Shown here: positions 17,303 to 25,851 of the stretch, one piece after another | Layout: the number at the start of each line of letters is the position of its first letter | How positions within the stretch are numbered: the stretch's first letter is position 1 | Source of the DNA: Longimonas halophila | GTDB taxonomy: Bacteria; Bacteroidota; Rhodothermia; Rhodothermales; Salinibacteraceae | Assembly (NCBI RefSeq): GCF_002554705.1 | Contig: NZ_PDEP01000001.1 | Coordinates: forward strand, 595,893-659,892 | Length of the DNA stretch: 64,000 nt | Direction: 5' to 3' | Notes under the pieces: generated by a model | What the model saw: the letters and a program-made list of their open reading frames with translations, nothing else | Databases searched by the model: none | Told to the model about the DNA's origin: nothing | Position numbers and translations under genes: made by a program

Positions 17303-18287
17303 CAGTATCGTTAGCGTCGATCAGAAAGTCGTCGAGTGCGCGGAAGGTGGGGGCCGGACGCTCCCAGTGCGGCAGGAGTCCACCGGGCACAGCAGTGTGG
17401 GTGATGTAGCGTGGATTTGCGTTCGTCAGCGCCGGGAGCCGGTCGAAGCGCTGCACGGTGGGTGCGGGCGCTTCGGGGGTAAGGATGAGCGTGGGACGAT
17501 AGAGGCGCGCGTACCCCTCGGTGTCGATGTTGCGCTGAAAGAGCGAACCGTCTACAAAGTGGCGCGGGGCGTAGGGCGCGCCCTGAATGCGGGCGGTTTG
17601 GGCGCCGTAGTACACGAGTGCATCGGGGACGGCGTCTTCATTCTGAAAGACCTGTGCCGCCAGGTACCGCCGCAGCGACGCCGGACGCGTCAGCCAGAAG
17701 TAGGGCAGGGTGAACCCGCCCACGGTGGCAGCGGTTTTGACGGCCAGGCGTCCGAATGGAGACAGACCGCGATTCGCTGAGAGTCCGGTCGGCGCGATAA
17801 ACGCGCAGCGCCGCACCAGCGAGGCCGCCTGCAGGGCCACCGACGCCGCAAACTCGCTGCCCAGCGAGCACGCCACCAGATCGGCAGCCGGCCCCACGGC
17901 ATCATTCAGCACTGCATACAGTACGTCGTGATAGGTTTGGGGCGTGTAGCTGCGACGCGTGCGCTCCGAGCGTCCAAAGCCAAGCCAATCGAGGGCCCAC
18001 AGAGGGCGGTCGGTCGCCTCCGCGTAATGCTCCACAAGCGGACGCATCTCCTTCGGCGAGGCGACGGCGTTGAAGCTGTGCAGGAAGACAAGGGGCGTGC
18101 CGGTGCCCGGACGGTGGTACAGATGCACGCGGCCTTGATCAGTGTCGAGGACGCGTGAGTCGAGGTTGAGCGCTGGGTCGAGAGCATGGGCAGGCGGCAG
18201 ACTGCGGTGATATGCCGTGGTGGCACCCGCCGCTGCAGCCACACCTGTGGCCGTCCACCCCAGCCAGCGCGAAGAAGAGCCATTCAT
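17295..18287 (-). CDS. alpha/beta hydrolase
   Basis: About 330 residues from MNGSSSRWLGW, which opens with a short hydrophobic segment (WTATGVAAAAGATTAY) that may be a signal or anchor. The fold is recognisable from TPLVFLHSFNAVASPKEMRP (oxyanion strand), WALDWLGFGRSERT, and the nucleophile elbow ACSLGSEFA. The usual GxSxG appears as A-C-S-L-G. A C-terminal His is likely in GGLLPHWERP. The frame is open upstream to 18341, but the ATG at 18287 gives the cleanest N-terminus. It is translationally coupled to the aminotransferase downstream. Substrate cannot be inferred. Confidence 0.82.
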   Translation of the reverse strand: MNGSSSRWLGWTATGVAAAAGATTAYHRSLPPAHALDPALNLDSRVLDTDQGRVHLYHRPGTGTPLVFLHSFNAVASPKEMRPLVEHYAEATDRPLWALDWLGFGRSERTRRSYTPQTYHDVLYAVLNDAVGPAADLVACSLGSEFAASVALQAASLVRRCAFIAPTGLSANRGLSPFGRLAVKTAATVGGFTLPYFWLTRPASLRRYLAAQVFQNEDAVPDALVYYGAQTARIQGAPYAPRHFVDGSLFQRNIDTEGYARLYRPTLILTPEAPAPTVQRFDRLPALTNANPRYITHTAVPGGLLPHWERPAPTFRALDDFLIDANDTDA

Positions 18288-18427
18288 GAGTAAGAAACGC
18301 AAACAATCCAAGAAAACAAAGGGATCCGGCTGTACCGGCAACCTGCAACGCAGGGTTCCGTATGCACGGACAAGTCTACATGCAGAGCGTAGCAGATGCG
18401 ATACTGGCTCCGCTGGACGTCATTTCT

Positions 18428-18500
18428 ACCCCTGTAGTTCAACTGGATAGAACACAAGCCTCCTAAGCTTGGAATCCTGGTTCGAGTCCAGGCAGGGGTA
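18428..18500 (+). tRNA. tRNA-Arg (anticodon CCU)
   Basis: The 73-nt sequence folds into a complete cloverleaf. The acceptor ACCCCTG pairs with CAGGGGT, the D stem is GTTC/GAAC, and the anticodon stem is CAAGC/GCTTG around loop CTCCTAA. The variable loop is four nucleotides, and the T arm is CCTGG-TTCGAGT-CCAGG. The anticodon CCT reads AGG. The CCA end is not encoded (discriminator A is followed by CTT). It marks the left edge of the accessory stretch carrying repeats and the CRISPR array. Confidence 0.95.
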
Positions 18501-18542
18501 CTTTACCCAAGAAAGAGCCATGCAAAACCACTTCTAACGCCG

Positions 18543-18971
18543 TTAACGGGGCATTGGGCTGTTCGTTGCCTGCATTTTACTGCGCTGTTGGGTAGGTTGA
18601 GTGCGACAAAAAACGCGACCAATAGCTGCTCTGGTATGACGCTTTCCTACCGCCGCCGTAATACCCATGAAGCAGGCATAGAAGAGCGGAAAGACAAGAC
18701 CTTCTGGTGACGCTGCAACCACGTCGAGGATATGCAAGGCAAGGAAAACAGCCATCACAACGAGCAGGGCAATTCCTGCCCCGATGTTTGCGCGCACCCA
18801 CCAGAGTTGACGCTTGACATGCGGCAACTGCTCGCGGGCCATTGCAGCATAGTTTTGCTCTTTCAACTGCTACCGCTCGGCATAGGTGAGGTTGGCATCG
18901 GGGTCGCTAAACGACGGCGTGTCCAGTGTATCTATGAACCGCTTTACGAGTGCATCAGAAGGCGAGGCCAT
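18543..18971 (-). pseudogene. small membrane protein gene interrupted by an in-frame TAG
   Basis: One minus-strand frame reads from an ATG at 18971 (MASPSDALVKRFIDTLDTPS) to a stop at 18543, broken by a single TAG at 18872-18870 (TYAER-stop-QLKEQNY). Without that codon it would be about 142 residues: an acidic N-terminus, then two membrane helices (IGAGIALLVVMAVFLALHIL and LVFPLFYACFMGITAAV) and a basic tail. Continuity of the frame and a sensible amphipathic sequence across the stop argue for one gene with a nonsense mutation. Alternatively the downstream half may be translated alone from a TTG at 18866 or an ATG at 18842. Family not recognised. Confidence 0.55.
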
Positions 18972-19055
18972 AATGTTAGATTTGATTTGCACCAAGAAAA
19001 ACAAGTTGTTTCGGTCAGTGCGCCAACGGGATAGATATGAGGCCATTACGTATGG

Positions 19056-19705
19056 CGCAACGGTGCACCTATCCCGAGCGAAGTCGAGGAGGATCCGGAG
19101 GCGCCCCTCCAACCTGCTGTAACGACGCAGGGACCTGCATCGCCCGGAGTAATGCGTTGCCATGCGAGCAACATCCGCCATGTGAGGCAGCGCGATCTCA
19201 ACCTCATGCTCCCTGTCTGCATGCGAAGAGAGCTCTACGACGGCGTCCCACCGCTCTGGGATGGTACGTATACCTCAATGGTGCGCCTGCCCCGAGCGGA
19301 GCCGAGGGCGAGCCAGAGACGCCCCTCCAACCTGCCGTAACGACGCAGGGCCTGCGTCGCCCGGAGCAATGCGTTACCATGCGAGCAACATCCGCCATGT
19401 GAGGCAGCGCGATCCCAGTCTCATGCTCCCTGTCTGCATGCGAAGAGAGCTCTACGACGGCGTCCCACCGCTCTGGGATGGTACGTATACTCAAGGGTGC
19501 ACCTGCCCCGAGCGGAGCCGAGGGCGAGCCAGAGACGCCCCTCCAACCTGCCGTAACGACGCAGGGCCTGCGTCGCCCGAAGCAATGCGTTACCATACGG
19601 TGCGGCATCTGCCCACGCAAAGCAGCGCGATCTCAATCTCATGCGCCCCGTCTGCATGCGGAGGCGGCCCTCCAACGGCGTCCCAGTGCCCTGGGACGTT
19701 ACCAC
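19056..19705. repeat. ~217-bp imperfect tandem repeat, about three copies, abutting the CRISPR array
   Basis: The landmark GCCCCTCCAACCTGC occurs at about 19103, 19321 and 19537, giving periods of 218 and 216 bp. GAGCTCTACGACGGCGTCCC and GAGCCGAGGGCGAGCC recur with the same phase. Copies one and two are nearly identical, while copy three diverges in its second half and ends in the first, degenerate CRISPR repeat. Long frames across it (for example minus strand 19204-19620) simply repeat themselves and show no protein family, so I do not call a gene. Confidence 0.8.
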
Positions 19706-20916
19706 GCCTCAAAGGTGCGATTAAAGGGGCGATTTCGCGACCCACCTCGGCGTCGTAGTCCTGATTTCAATGCCTCAAAGGTGCGATTAAAGGTAATCGG
19801 CCTGCCAGCGCGTGCGCACTTTGGCTTATTTCAATGCCTCAAAGGTGCGATTAAAGGCACAAACTCGGTGCGGTCGTACGCCAGCCCCAAAATATTTCAA
19901 TACCTCAAAGGTGCGATTAAAGGTTGTATGGGCGGCCGGCCCCGTCTCCACGTTCCTCATTTCAATACCTCAAAGGTGCGATTAAAGGCAGCAACGACGA
20001 CACCCTCGACGACAATGACAAGAAATTTCAATACCTCAAAGGTGCGATTAAAGGGGTCGATGCCGGTTTCCGAAGCGACGCGGTTGTAGAATTTCAATAC
20101 CTCAAAGGTGCGATTAAAGGCAGGCGAAGACCGCCTACCAGATCATCACCGACACCAATTTCAATACCTCAAAGGTGCGATTAAAGGCACGCAGAGCAGG
20201 CCATATACGACTACGTGACCGTGATTTCAATACCTCAAAGGTGCGATTAAAGGCGAAGCCCTCTGGCCTCATCAACGATAAGGTTTGATAATTTCAATAC
20301 CTCAAAGGTGCGATTAAAGGCGGGGGCGATGTAGGGCGTCGCCTTGAGAACCAGTAATTTCAATACCTCAAAGGTGCGATTAAAGGGCTGCCGTCTTATC
20401 GCACTCTTTTTCGAGGATGCGGATTTCAATACCTCAAAGGTGCGATTAAAGGCTCATAAGCATGGCTCTGAAAGATGCGAAGCGATGTAATTTCAATACC
20501 TCAAAGGTGCGATTAAAGGACCTGCGCCAGAACAGCCACCCCTTCTTCAAAATCGATTTCAATACCTCAAAGGTGCGATTAAAGGTCGCATCCATAATGC
20601 GAATGGCGTGCTCCACGTCGGGATTTCAATACCTCAAAGGTGCGATTAAAGGCGGCAGCACGCTGTCTGCCACCGTCGAAGAAACGAATTTCAATACCTC
20701 AAAGGTGCGATTAAAGGCTTTTCCCGTGGAATGAAGCGCGGCTCCCCATCACAATTTCAATACCTCAAAGGTGCGATTAAAGGCGGCGATGCCATCGAGG
20801 GCGCGGCCTTTGCCTTTGGATTTCAATACCTCAAAGGTGCGATTAAAGGGATGCACAGCTTCGCGGTGGTGTTCGAGCGCGAAGAAATTTCAATACCTCA
20901 AAGGTGCGATTAAAGG
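19698..20916 (-). CRISPR. CRISPR array, 19 repeats of 30 bp and 18 spacers
   Basis: On the plus strand the repeat is ATTTCAAT followed by ACCTCAAAGGTG and CGATTAAAGG. On the minus strand it ends in ATTGAAAT, the usual 8-nt 5' handle of type I-B/III crRNAs, so I infer transcription on the minus strand. Repeats start at 19698 (degenerate), 19764, 19828, 19894, 19959, 20025, 20091, 20158, 20224, 20291, 20357, 20423, 20490, 20556, 20623, 20688, 20754, 20820 and 20887. Spacers are 34-37 bp and all look distinct. The leftmost repeat is degenerate and the next two carry G instead of A in CAATACC, as expected for the old, leader-distal end. No cas gene is in the window. Confidence 0.97.
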
Positions 20917-21090
20917 ACTGTTGGAATATGCCATGTAGCCCGCTTAGATGCAAATAAGCCGCGATTCGGCGATGATTGGGCGCGCCCAATGTCGTCACCC
21001 TCCGGTCGTGCATAACCCCCCGGGGTCCGACGACATCCGCTAACTCCTTGATTCTACGCTGTGTATCCATAAAAATTAGGATGTGGCACA
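20917..21090 (-). promoter_or_regulatory. probable CRISPR leader
   Basis: This gene-free stretch borders the uniform, presumably young, end of the array. If transcription is on the minus strand, this is where the leader and promoter should lie. An A/T-rich patch at about 21067-21081 (plus strand CCATAAAAATTAGGATG) could hold the promoter. The assignment follows from array polarity and not from a known leader motif. Confidence 0.5.
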
Positions 21091-21169
21091 GTGGTTGCGG
21101 GCGGCGTTTTCCCGAAAATGGGCGGAGGCCGACGACAGATCGGCCTTCAGCGGCGCTGAACGGGGGGCG

Positions 21170-21406
21170 TTAGTGACAGTGGCCGTGGGCTTCGGACCAC
21201 ACCTCGCCGGGCGGGCAATCGACGGCTCCGCCGCCGCTGGTGAGCAATCCGCCGATGACCAGTATGCTCAGCAGAAGCACCACGCCCACGATGATGCCCT
21301 GCACGGTGCTACTCTGGTACCAGGCATCGGAGTTGCGGCAGCAGTTCTTGTACTTGCGCCCGCTTCCACACGGGCAGGGGTCATTGCGTCCGGGTTCTGA
21401 AGCCAT
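21170..21406 (-). CDS. small SEC-C motif membrane protein
   Basis: A 78-residue protein beginning with a SEC-C zinc motif ([18 protein letters not shown], residues 7-24). One membrane helix follows ([21 protein letters not shown]). The short exposed tail has two Cys and two His ([16 protein letters not shown]). SEC-C motifs bind zinc and in SecA contact SecB or ribosomes. The combination with a single TM segment suggests a membrane-tethered adaptor, but no function is established. It is transcribed away from the TonB-like gene. Confidence 0.75.
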   Translation of the reverse strand: MASEPGRNDPCPCGSGRKYKNCCRNSDAWYQSSTVQGIIVGVVLLLSILVIGGLLTSGGGAVDCPPGEVWSEAHGHCH

Positions 21407-21568
21407 AAGCTGGGTACGGTTGTGTGATACACGCAGGAGTTGCGATCTCTACGGCGCGGGGCCGGGAAAGTTGACTCGGGCCCTGCTTGCATCTATAGCA
21501 GCATTCGGGTACCTTATTGCTGCATTGATCCGCACGCTGACCATTTCCTTCTGATGCTTTTCTTACCC

Positions 21569-22045
21569 ATGTCGTTTTCCGGCTGCCGTGCTACAGGCAT
21601 CGTTTTTCTTGTGGGGCTGCTGCTCGCTCTTGGAACCGGCTGTGCGGGATCGGAAGAGGCACAGGCGTTCCAAGCCATGATGGAGAGCCGCCCCACCATG
21701 GTGAATCCGACCAACTATGCCACGGTGTACCCGGAGGACCAGGTGGAGGTACCGCCCGAAATTGACGGCGGCATGGACAGATTCTATGAGCGGGTGCTGG
21801 AGAACGAGCCGCCCCGGGGCTTGCGGCAAGACAAAAGCGGAAGCATCGTGGTGCTGCTCGTGGTATCGCCCGAGGGGGAGCCGACGAACGTCTTGATTGA
21901 AAAGTCGCTCTATCCGGTGGCCGACGAGGTGGTCCGCTCCACCGTGCTCAATTCGTCGTTTACGCCGGGCCGCCACAATGGCGAGCCCGTGCCCGTGGCG
22001 CTGCGCCTGAGCGTACAAATTACGAACATGCGCATCTCCATGTAG
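21569..22045 (+). CDS. TonB C-terminal-domain-like exported protein
   Basis: About 158 residues from MSFSGCRATG (an ATG at 21554 would add five). An N-terminal hydrophobic stretch ends in GTGCAGSEE, a weak lipobox, so it may be a lipoprotein or simply secreted. The C-terminal half (SGSIVVLLVVSPEGEPTNV, then IEKSLYPVADEVVRSTVLN, then SSFTPGRHNGEPVPVALRL) matches the TonB C-terminal fold: a V-x-F-x-V-x-x-DG strand, two short helices, then the FxPgxxnGxpV strand. The cytoplasmic-anchor and Pro-rich spacer of a true TonB are missing, so energy transduction is doubtful. It converges with msrA. Confidence 0.75.
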   Translation: MSFSGCRATGIVFLVGLLLALGTGCAGSEEAQAFQAMMESRPTMVNPTNYATVYPEDQVEVPPEIDGGMDRFYERVLENEPPRGLRQDKSGSIVVLLVVSPEGEPTNVLIEKSLYPVADEVVRSTVLNSSFTPGRHNGEPVPVALRLSVQITNMRISM

Positions 22046-22096
22046 CTCATTTGGGCGTGTCAGTGGCTGTAGATGCGGCGGCGTCTGGCTCCCCCG

Positions 22097-22633
22097 TCAC
22101 GCCACCGCTCCACGCAGCTTGTCGGCGTGCTTCTGGCGCAGCTTCTTCAGCTTCGGATCGATGACCGCACGGCAGTAGGGACGGTTCGGGTTCGTTTCGT
22201 AGTAGTCCTGGTGGTTGGTCTCGGCCTCGTAGAAGGTATCGAGCGGCTCCACCTCAGTCACAATGCCACCGCTAAAGACCGAGGCGTTCAGGTCGTCGAT
22301 CACCGCTTCCGCCGTTTCCTTCTGCTCGGCGTTGTGCCAGAGAATGATGGAGCGATATTGCGGCCCCACATCAGCGCCTTCGCGGTTACGGGTGGTTGGG
22401 TTGTGAATCGTAAAGAAGATCTCCAGTAGCGTGCGGTACGACACCTGCTCCGGGTCGAACGTTATCTGCACGACCTCGGCGTGTCCGGTATCTTTCCCAC
22501 AGACCTGCCGGTACGTGGGGTTGGGCACGTGGCCGCCCGCATAGCCCGACACGACCGCCTCTACGCCCTGCACCTGCTGATACACGGCTTCCAGGCACCA
22601 AAAGCAGCCGCCTCCTATCGTTGCGCGTTCCAT
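22097..22633 (-). CDS. msrA: peptide-methionine (S)-S-oxide reductase
   Basis: A 178-residue MsrA from the ATG at 22633. The catalytic motif GGGCFWC is at residues 7-13 with nucleophile Cys10. Further family blocks are VSGYAGGHVPNPTYRQVCGKDTGHAEVV, DPTT-like FFTIHNPTTRNREGADVGPQYRS, and NHQDYYETNPNRPYC. It reduces methionine-S-sulfoxide in oxidised proteins using thioredoxin. The frame is open upstream to 22753, but only the 22633 ATG gives the standard length. Confidence 0.95.
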   Translation of the reverse strand: MERATIGGGCFWCLEAVYQQVQGVEAVVSGYAGGHVPNPTYRQVCGKDTGHAEVVQITFDPEQVSYRTLLEIFFTIHNPTTRNREGADVGPQYRSIILWHNAEQKETAEAVIDDLNASVFSGGIVTEVEPLDTFYEAETNHQDYYETNPNRPYCRAVIDPKLKKLRQKHADKLRGAVA

Positions 22634-22753
22634 ATCTGTGTAGGGATGGTTGTTGCGAAAGGAAATATGCGCAATGGTGTACGTCGTAGGCCCATTGGAA
22701 GATGAACGGGCCTGCCACTCCTTACAACAAGTTTGCGGTGTATAGCGCCTCAC

Positions 22754-23392
22754 CTACTGATGCGCCCCAATCGCAACGGTGCGATCGCAAGTCTCTGCCT
22801 CCGAGGCGTGGTTCGTGGCCACAATGAGCAGTCCGCCCTGCGCTACGTGCTCGTCTTGCACGGTGCGCACCATCGAGCGCCCCGGTGCGTCCAGGTTCGT
22901 CGAGGGCTCGTCGAGGATCAGGATCGGCGGCTCATGCAAGAGCGCGGCCGCCACCTTCACGCGCTGCTGCATTCCGGAGGAGTAGGTTCCCACCGCGTCG
23001 TCGGCCCGGTCGGCCAGCCCCACCCGATCAAGCACCGCCGCAATGCGATCGTCGGCTCCCGGCACCCGCCGCGCCTTTGCCAGAAACGACAGATTCTCCC
23101 GCGCGCTCAGGGCCTCATACACACCCAGATACGGCGCGACCAGGCCCATGTGCTGTACCCGTTCGGCCCGGGGCACCGCCTTCGCCTCCACCTGCAACTG
23201 CACCTCGCCCACCGTGGGCGTCAGCAGCCCGAGCAGGATGCGCAGCAGCGTGGACTTGCCCGATCCGTTCGCGCCCGTCACCGCCACGGATGTGCCCGCG
23301 TGCAGGCTAAAATCCATGTCGCGAAACAGCACCAGCCGCCCAAACTGCTGGCCCAGACCACGTGCGGTAAGCTGAATGGATGGGGTCGGCAT
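22754..23392 (-). CDS. ABC transporter ATP-binding protein, CcmA-like
   Basis: A 212-residue ATPase. It has Walker A TGANGSGKST at about 39-48, an ABC signature TYSSGMQQRV, Walker B ILILDEPSTNLD and a switch His in ATNHASEAE. Short length and the Q-loop/VAPYLGVYEALSARENL sequence fit the CcmA (heme exporter, cytochrome c biogenesis) and related small ATPases. No CcmB/CcmC permease is adjacent on either side, so the partner must be encoded elsewhere. A general ABC-2 exporter ATPase is an alternative. Confidence 0.8.
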   Translation of the reverse strand: MPTPSIQLTARGLGQQFGRLVLFRDMDFSLHAGTSVAVTGANGSGKSTLLRILLGLLTPTVGEVQLQVEAKAVPRAERVQHMGLVAPYLGVYEALSARENLSFLAKARRVPGADDRIAAVLDRVGLADRADDAVGTYSSGMQQRVKVAAALLHEPPILILDEPSTNLDAPGRSMVRTVQDEHVAQGGLLIVATNHASEAETCDRTVAIGAHQ

Positions 23393-23473
23393 AAGTCTGT
23401 TTAGGGGGGAAGCGACTGTCTGTGCTAAAGAACCACAATCGGATGCGGATGTGTGTCTATTCGTTCGCTGTGT

Positions 23474-24469
23474 TCAGGAGGGGTGCCGTAGGTCGAGCGG
23501 CGTCTCCCTCCGAATAGCCATCGCAGTGCGCGTGGTCGTGGCTACGCCCCAGGCCATGCGTGGCGTGATAAAGGCCCACGCACCAGGACCGCTGGCGGGC
23601 AGTACCAGGAGTCCCGCCCGCGCGCCCTCGCCTCGCGGATGGGTGTAGCGCTCGTGCATACTCGTGAGCAGGCGCTCGACCACCACTTGCGGCGCATCGC
23701 CTGCAGAGACCGCATCTACAGCGCGGACGCACAGGCTGTGTCCGGCAATGGCCTCGCCCCATCCAGTCGCGCAGGCGGCGACGTCTTCGGTGGCATAGTA
23801 GCCCGCACCGGGGAGCGGCGAATCGCCCACACGGCCCGGCCACTTGAAGGGCGTGCCGCCGGTGGAGGTGGCTGCGGCCAACCGGCCTTCAGCATCACGC
23901 ACAAGTGCCCCCACGGTGTCGGAGGGCGCGTTGTTGGGCAGAAACGAATCGCTGGAGTCCACAGCGGCTTCGGCGCGGTGTTGGGCGTAGCGCTGGCGCT
24001 CACGCTCGCAGATGAGCGTCTCGTTGGCCACGAGCGGGTGACCGTGCCGCTCGGCAAACGCTTCGGCCCCTTCGCCCGCCAGCAGCGCCGCCTGTCCATT
24101 GCCGTGTTGCAGCAGGTCGCGGGCCACGCGAATGGGATGCGCCAGCTGCTGTACCGCCATCACACCGCCATAGCGTCCGGTGCGCCCGTCCATGAGCCCC
24201 GCATCAAGCTCAATCTCGCCCGCGCGGTTGAGCATCGCGCCGCAGCCGGCATCGAAGGCGCCGTGCCCTTCGAGCGCCGCCACAATGCGCGTGGCGGCGT
24301 CAATGGCCGGGGCTGCATCCGAAAAGGCGGACTGGGCGGTAGCCATCGCCTCCGCCAGCCCCTCCCGATGATCTGGGAGCGCTGTGTCGGGGATGGCCCA
24401 CGCCCCGCCGTGCAGCAGTGCCAGCGGCCCTGCCTCTCCAATCGTGCCCGATACACCAGCAAACGCCAT
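23474..24469 (-). CDS. isoaspartyl peptidase / L-asparaginase (Ntn-hydrolase)
   Basis: A 331-residue plant-type asparaginase. The autoprocessing site and nucleophilic threonine are in SDTVGALVRDAEGRLAAATS. Downstream are TSTGGTPFKWPGRVGDSPLPGAGYYA, a hallmark of the family, and GHSLCVRAVDAVS. Such enzymes release aspartate from isoaspartyl dipeptides or asparagine after self-cleavage into alpha and beta chains. Two bases separate its ATG from the stop of the M23 peptidase gene, so the two form an operon and may both act in peptide or wall turnover and recycling. Confidence 0.92.
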   Translation of the reverse strand: MAFAGVSGTIGEAGPLALLHGGAWAIPDTALPDHREGLAEAMATAQSAFSDAAPAIDAATRIVAALEGHGAFDAGCGAMLNRAGEIELDAGLMDGRTGRYGGVMAVQQLAHPIRVARDLLQHGNGQAALLAGEGAEAFAERHGHPLVANETLICERERQRYAQHRAEAAVDSSDSFLPNNAPSDTVGALVRDAEGRLAAATSTGGTPFKWPGRVGDSPLPGAGYYATEDVAACATGWGEAIAGHSLCVRAVDAVSAGDAPQVVVERLLTSMHERYTHPRGEGARAGLLVLPASGPGAWAFITPRMAWGVATTTRTAMAIRRETPLDLRHPS

Positions 24470-24471
24470 GA

Positions 24472-25797
24472 TTACGAGGTGGATGCAGAAGCAGCACGTT
24501 CGGCGGCAAAGTAGGCCGGGCGATCCAGCATCGGCTGCAGGCGCTGCACCGTCTGCATATACGGCCGGCGCAGGTCGGGCGCTACCGGGTAGGCGGGCGG
24601 CAGATCCATGTCGAGCGCGTCAATGGGCGTGCCATGCTTCCACACGCGGTAGTCCAGGTGCGGCCCTGTGGAAAGACCCGTGGAGCCCACGTAGCCAATC
24701 ACCTCGCCCTGCTCTACCGTCACGCCCCGGCGGATGCCCTCAGCCATGCGGTTCAGGTGCAGGTAACCGGTCGTGTAGGTGCCGTTGTGGCGGATGCGTA
24801 CGTAGTTGCCGTTTCCGCCTTTGTAGGCCGCAAACTCAACCACGCCCTCGCCCACCGAGCGGACGGGCGTGCCCGTAGGCGCAGCGTAATCGGTGCCGTG
24901 GTGGGGACGGTTGACGCCGAGCACGGGGTGGCGTCGGTTGTGCGAAAAGCGCGAACTCACGCGGGCGTAGTCGAGCGGGGCACGCAGAAGCTCGCGGCGC
25001 AGGCTGTTGCCCAGCCCGTCGTAGTACTCGGGCCGATCATCAGAGGCGTCTTGAAAGCGAAAGGCGTAATACGGCGTGCCGTGATGCACCAGCCGCGCCG
25101 CCACCACATCGCCCGGACGAATCCGCTCGCCCTCAATGGAGCGCTTCTCGTAGATAATATCGAACCGGTCGCCGCGCTGCAGCCGAAAGAAGTCGATCTG
25201 CCACGCGTACACGTCGGCCATTTTGATGACGAGTTCAGGGTGCGCCCCACTGTCGATCATCGTCTGGTAGAGTGAGCCATCAATCGTACCCGAAGCGCGC
25301 GCCCACTCAGTCGTTACCGTGCGCTCGGTGACCTCGGAGTTTGCAGGGTCCTGCAGATCATACACCACGTAACGGCGAGCGCTGGGCTCGTACACCGCGT
25401 AGCGAGCGGTTTCGGTAGCCGGGTCGTTGTAGATGCGCAGCGTCTTCCCCGTCCGCAGGCGTCGCACATTATAAACGTCTTCAACCGCACGCGCCACATT
25501 CACCACCTGCTGATACGAAACACCCTCCGACAGCAGCAGGTCGGCAAACGTCTGGTTACGGCGGATGGTACGCTCGGTGATGGTCCAGTCGCCTGCTGGC
25601 ACGCCGTAGGCATCGGTTGTCTCTGGCGTCTCAGCAGACGCCGGTCGACCCTCGAACGAAGCGGCCTGCACTGGCACCTCGTCTTCGGGGGGCGCATCGT
25701 CTGGGGTCCACACGGACCACAGCATCATAAGAATGAACACGGAGCAGGCGCCTCCGATGAGTGCGGTGCTCCACCGGGTTGTTGAAGACGTGGACAT
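24472..25797 (-). CDS. M23-family murein metallopeptidase
   Basis: A 441-residue protein with an N-terminal membrane anchor (ALIGGACSVFILMMLWSVW, residues ~12-30). An OapA/LysM-like segment follows (NQTFADLLLSEGVSYQQVVNVARAVEDVYNVRRLRTGKTLRIY), then a C-terminal LytM domain. The LytM zinc ligands are visible in HHGTDYAAPTG (H-x3-D) and the catalytic pair in YLHLNRM and GPHLDYRVW (HLxY/HxH). It likely cuts peptidoglycan cross-bridges in the periplasm, like MepM/YebA. It is the first gene of an operon with the isoaspartyl peptidase. Confidence 0.93.
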   Translation of the reverse strand: MSTSSTTRWSTALIGGACSVFILMMLWSVWTPDDAPPEDEVPVQAASFEGRPASAETPETTDAYGVPAGDWTITERTIRRNQTFADLLLSEGVSYQQVVNVARAVEDVYNVRRLRTGKTLRIYNDPATETARYAVYEPSARRYVVYDLQDPANSEVTERTVTTEWARASGTIDGSLYQTMIDSGAHPELVIKMADVYAWQIDFFRLQRGDRFDIIYEKRSIEGERIRPGDVVAARLVHHGTPYYAFRFQDASDDRPEYYDGLGNSLRRELLRAPLDYARVSSRFSHNRRHPVLGVNRPHHGTDYAAPTGTPVRSVGEGVVEFAAYKGGNGNYVRIRHNGTYTTGYLHLNRMAEGIRRGVTVEQGEVIGYVGSTGLSTGPHLDYRVWKHGTPIDALDMDLPPAYPVAPDLRRPYMQTVQRLQPMLDRPAYFAAERAASASTS

Positions 25798-25851
25798 AGT
25801 CGAGTAAGCGGTTGGTAGGATGGAGGCAACGGCGCGGTGCGTTGGACCGGG

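Noticed and set aside
19204..19620. Long minus-strand frames across the 217-bp repeats (and plus-strand partners)
   Set aside because: They repeat the same low-complexity segments (for example SPSAPLGAGAPL) and show no known domain; explained by the DNA repeat.
19478..20913. Frames reading FNTSKVRLK or FQYLKGAIKG repeatedly
   Set aside because: These are translations of CRISPR repeats, not proteins.
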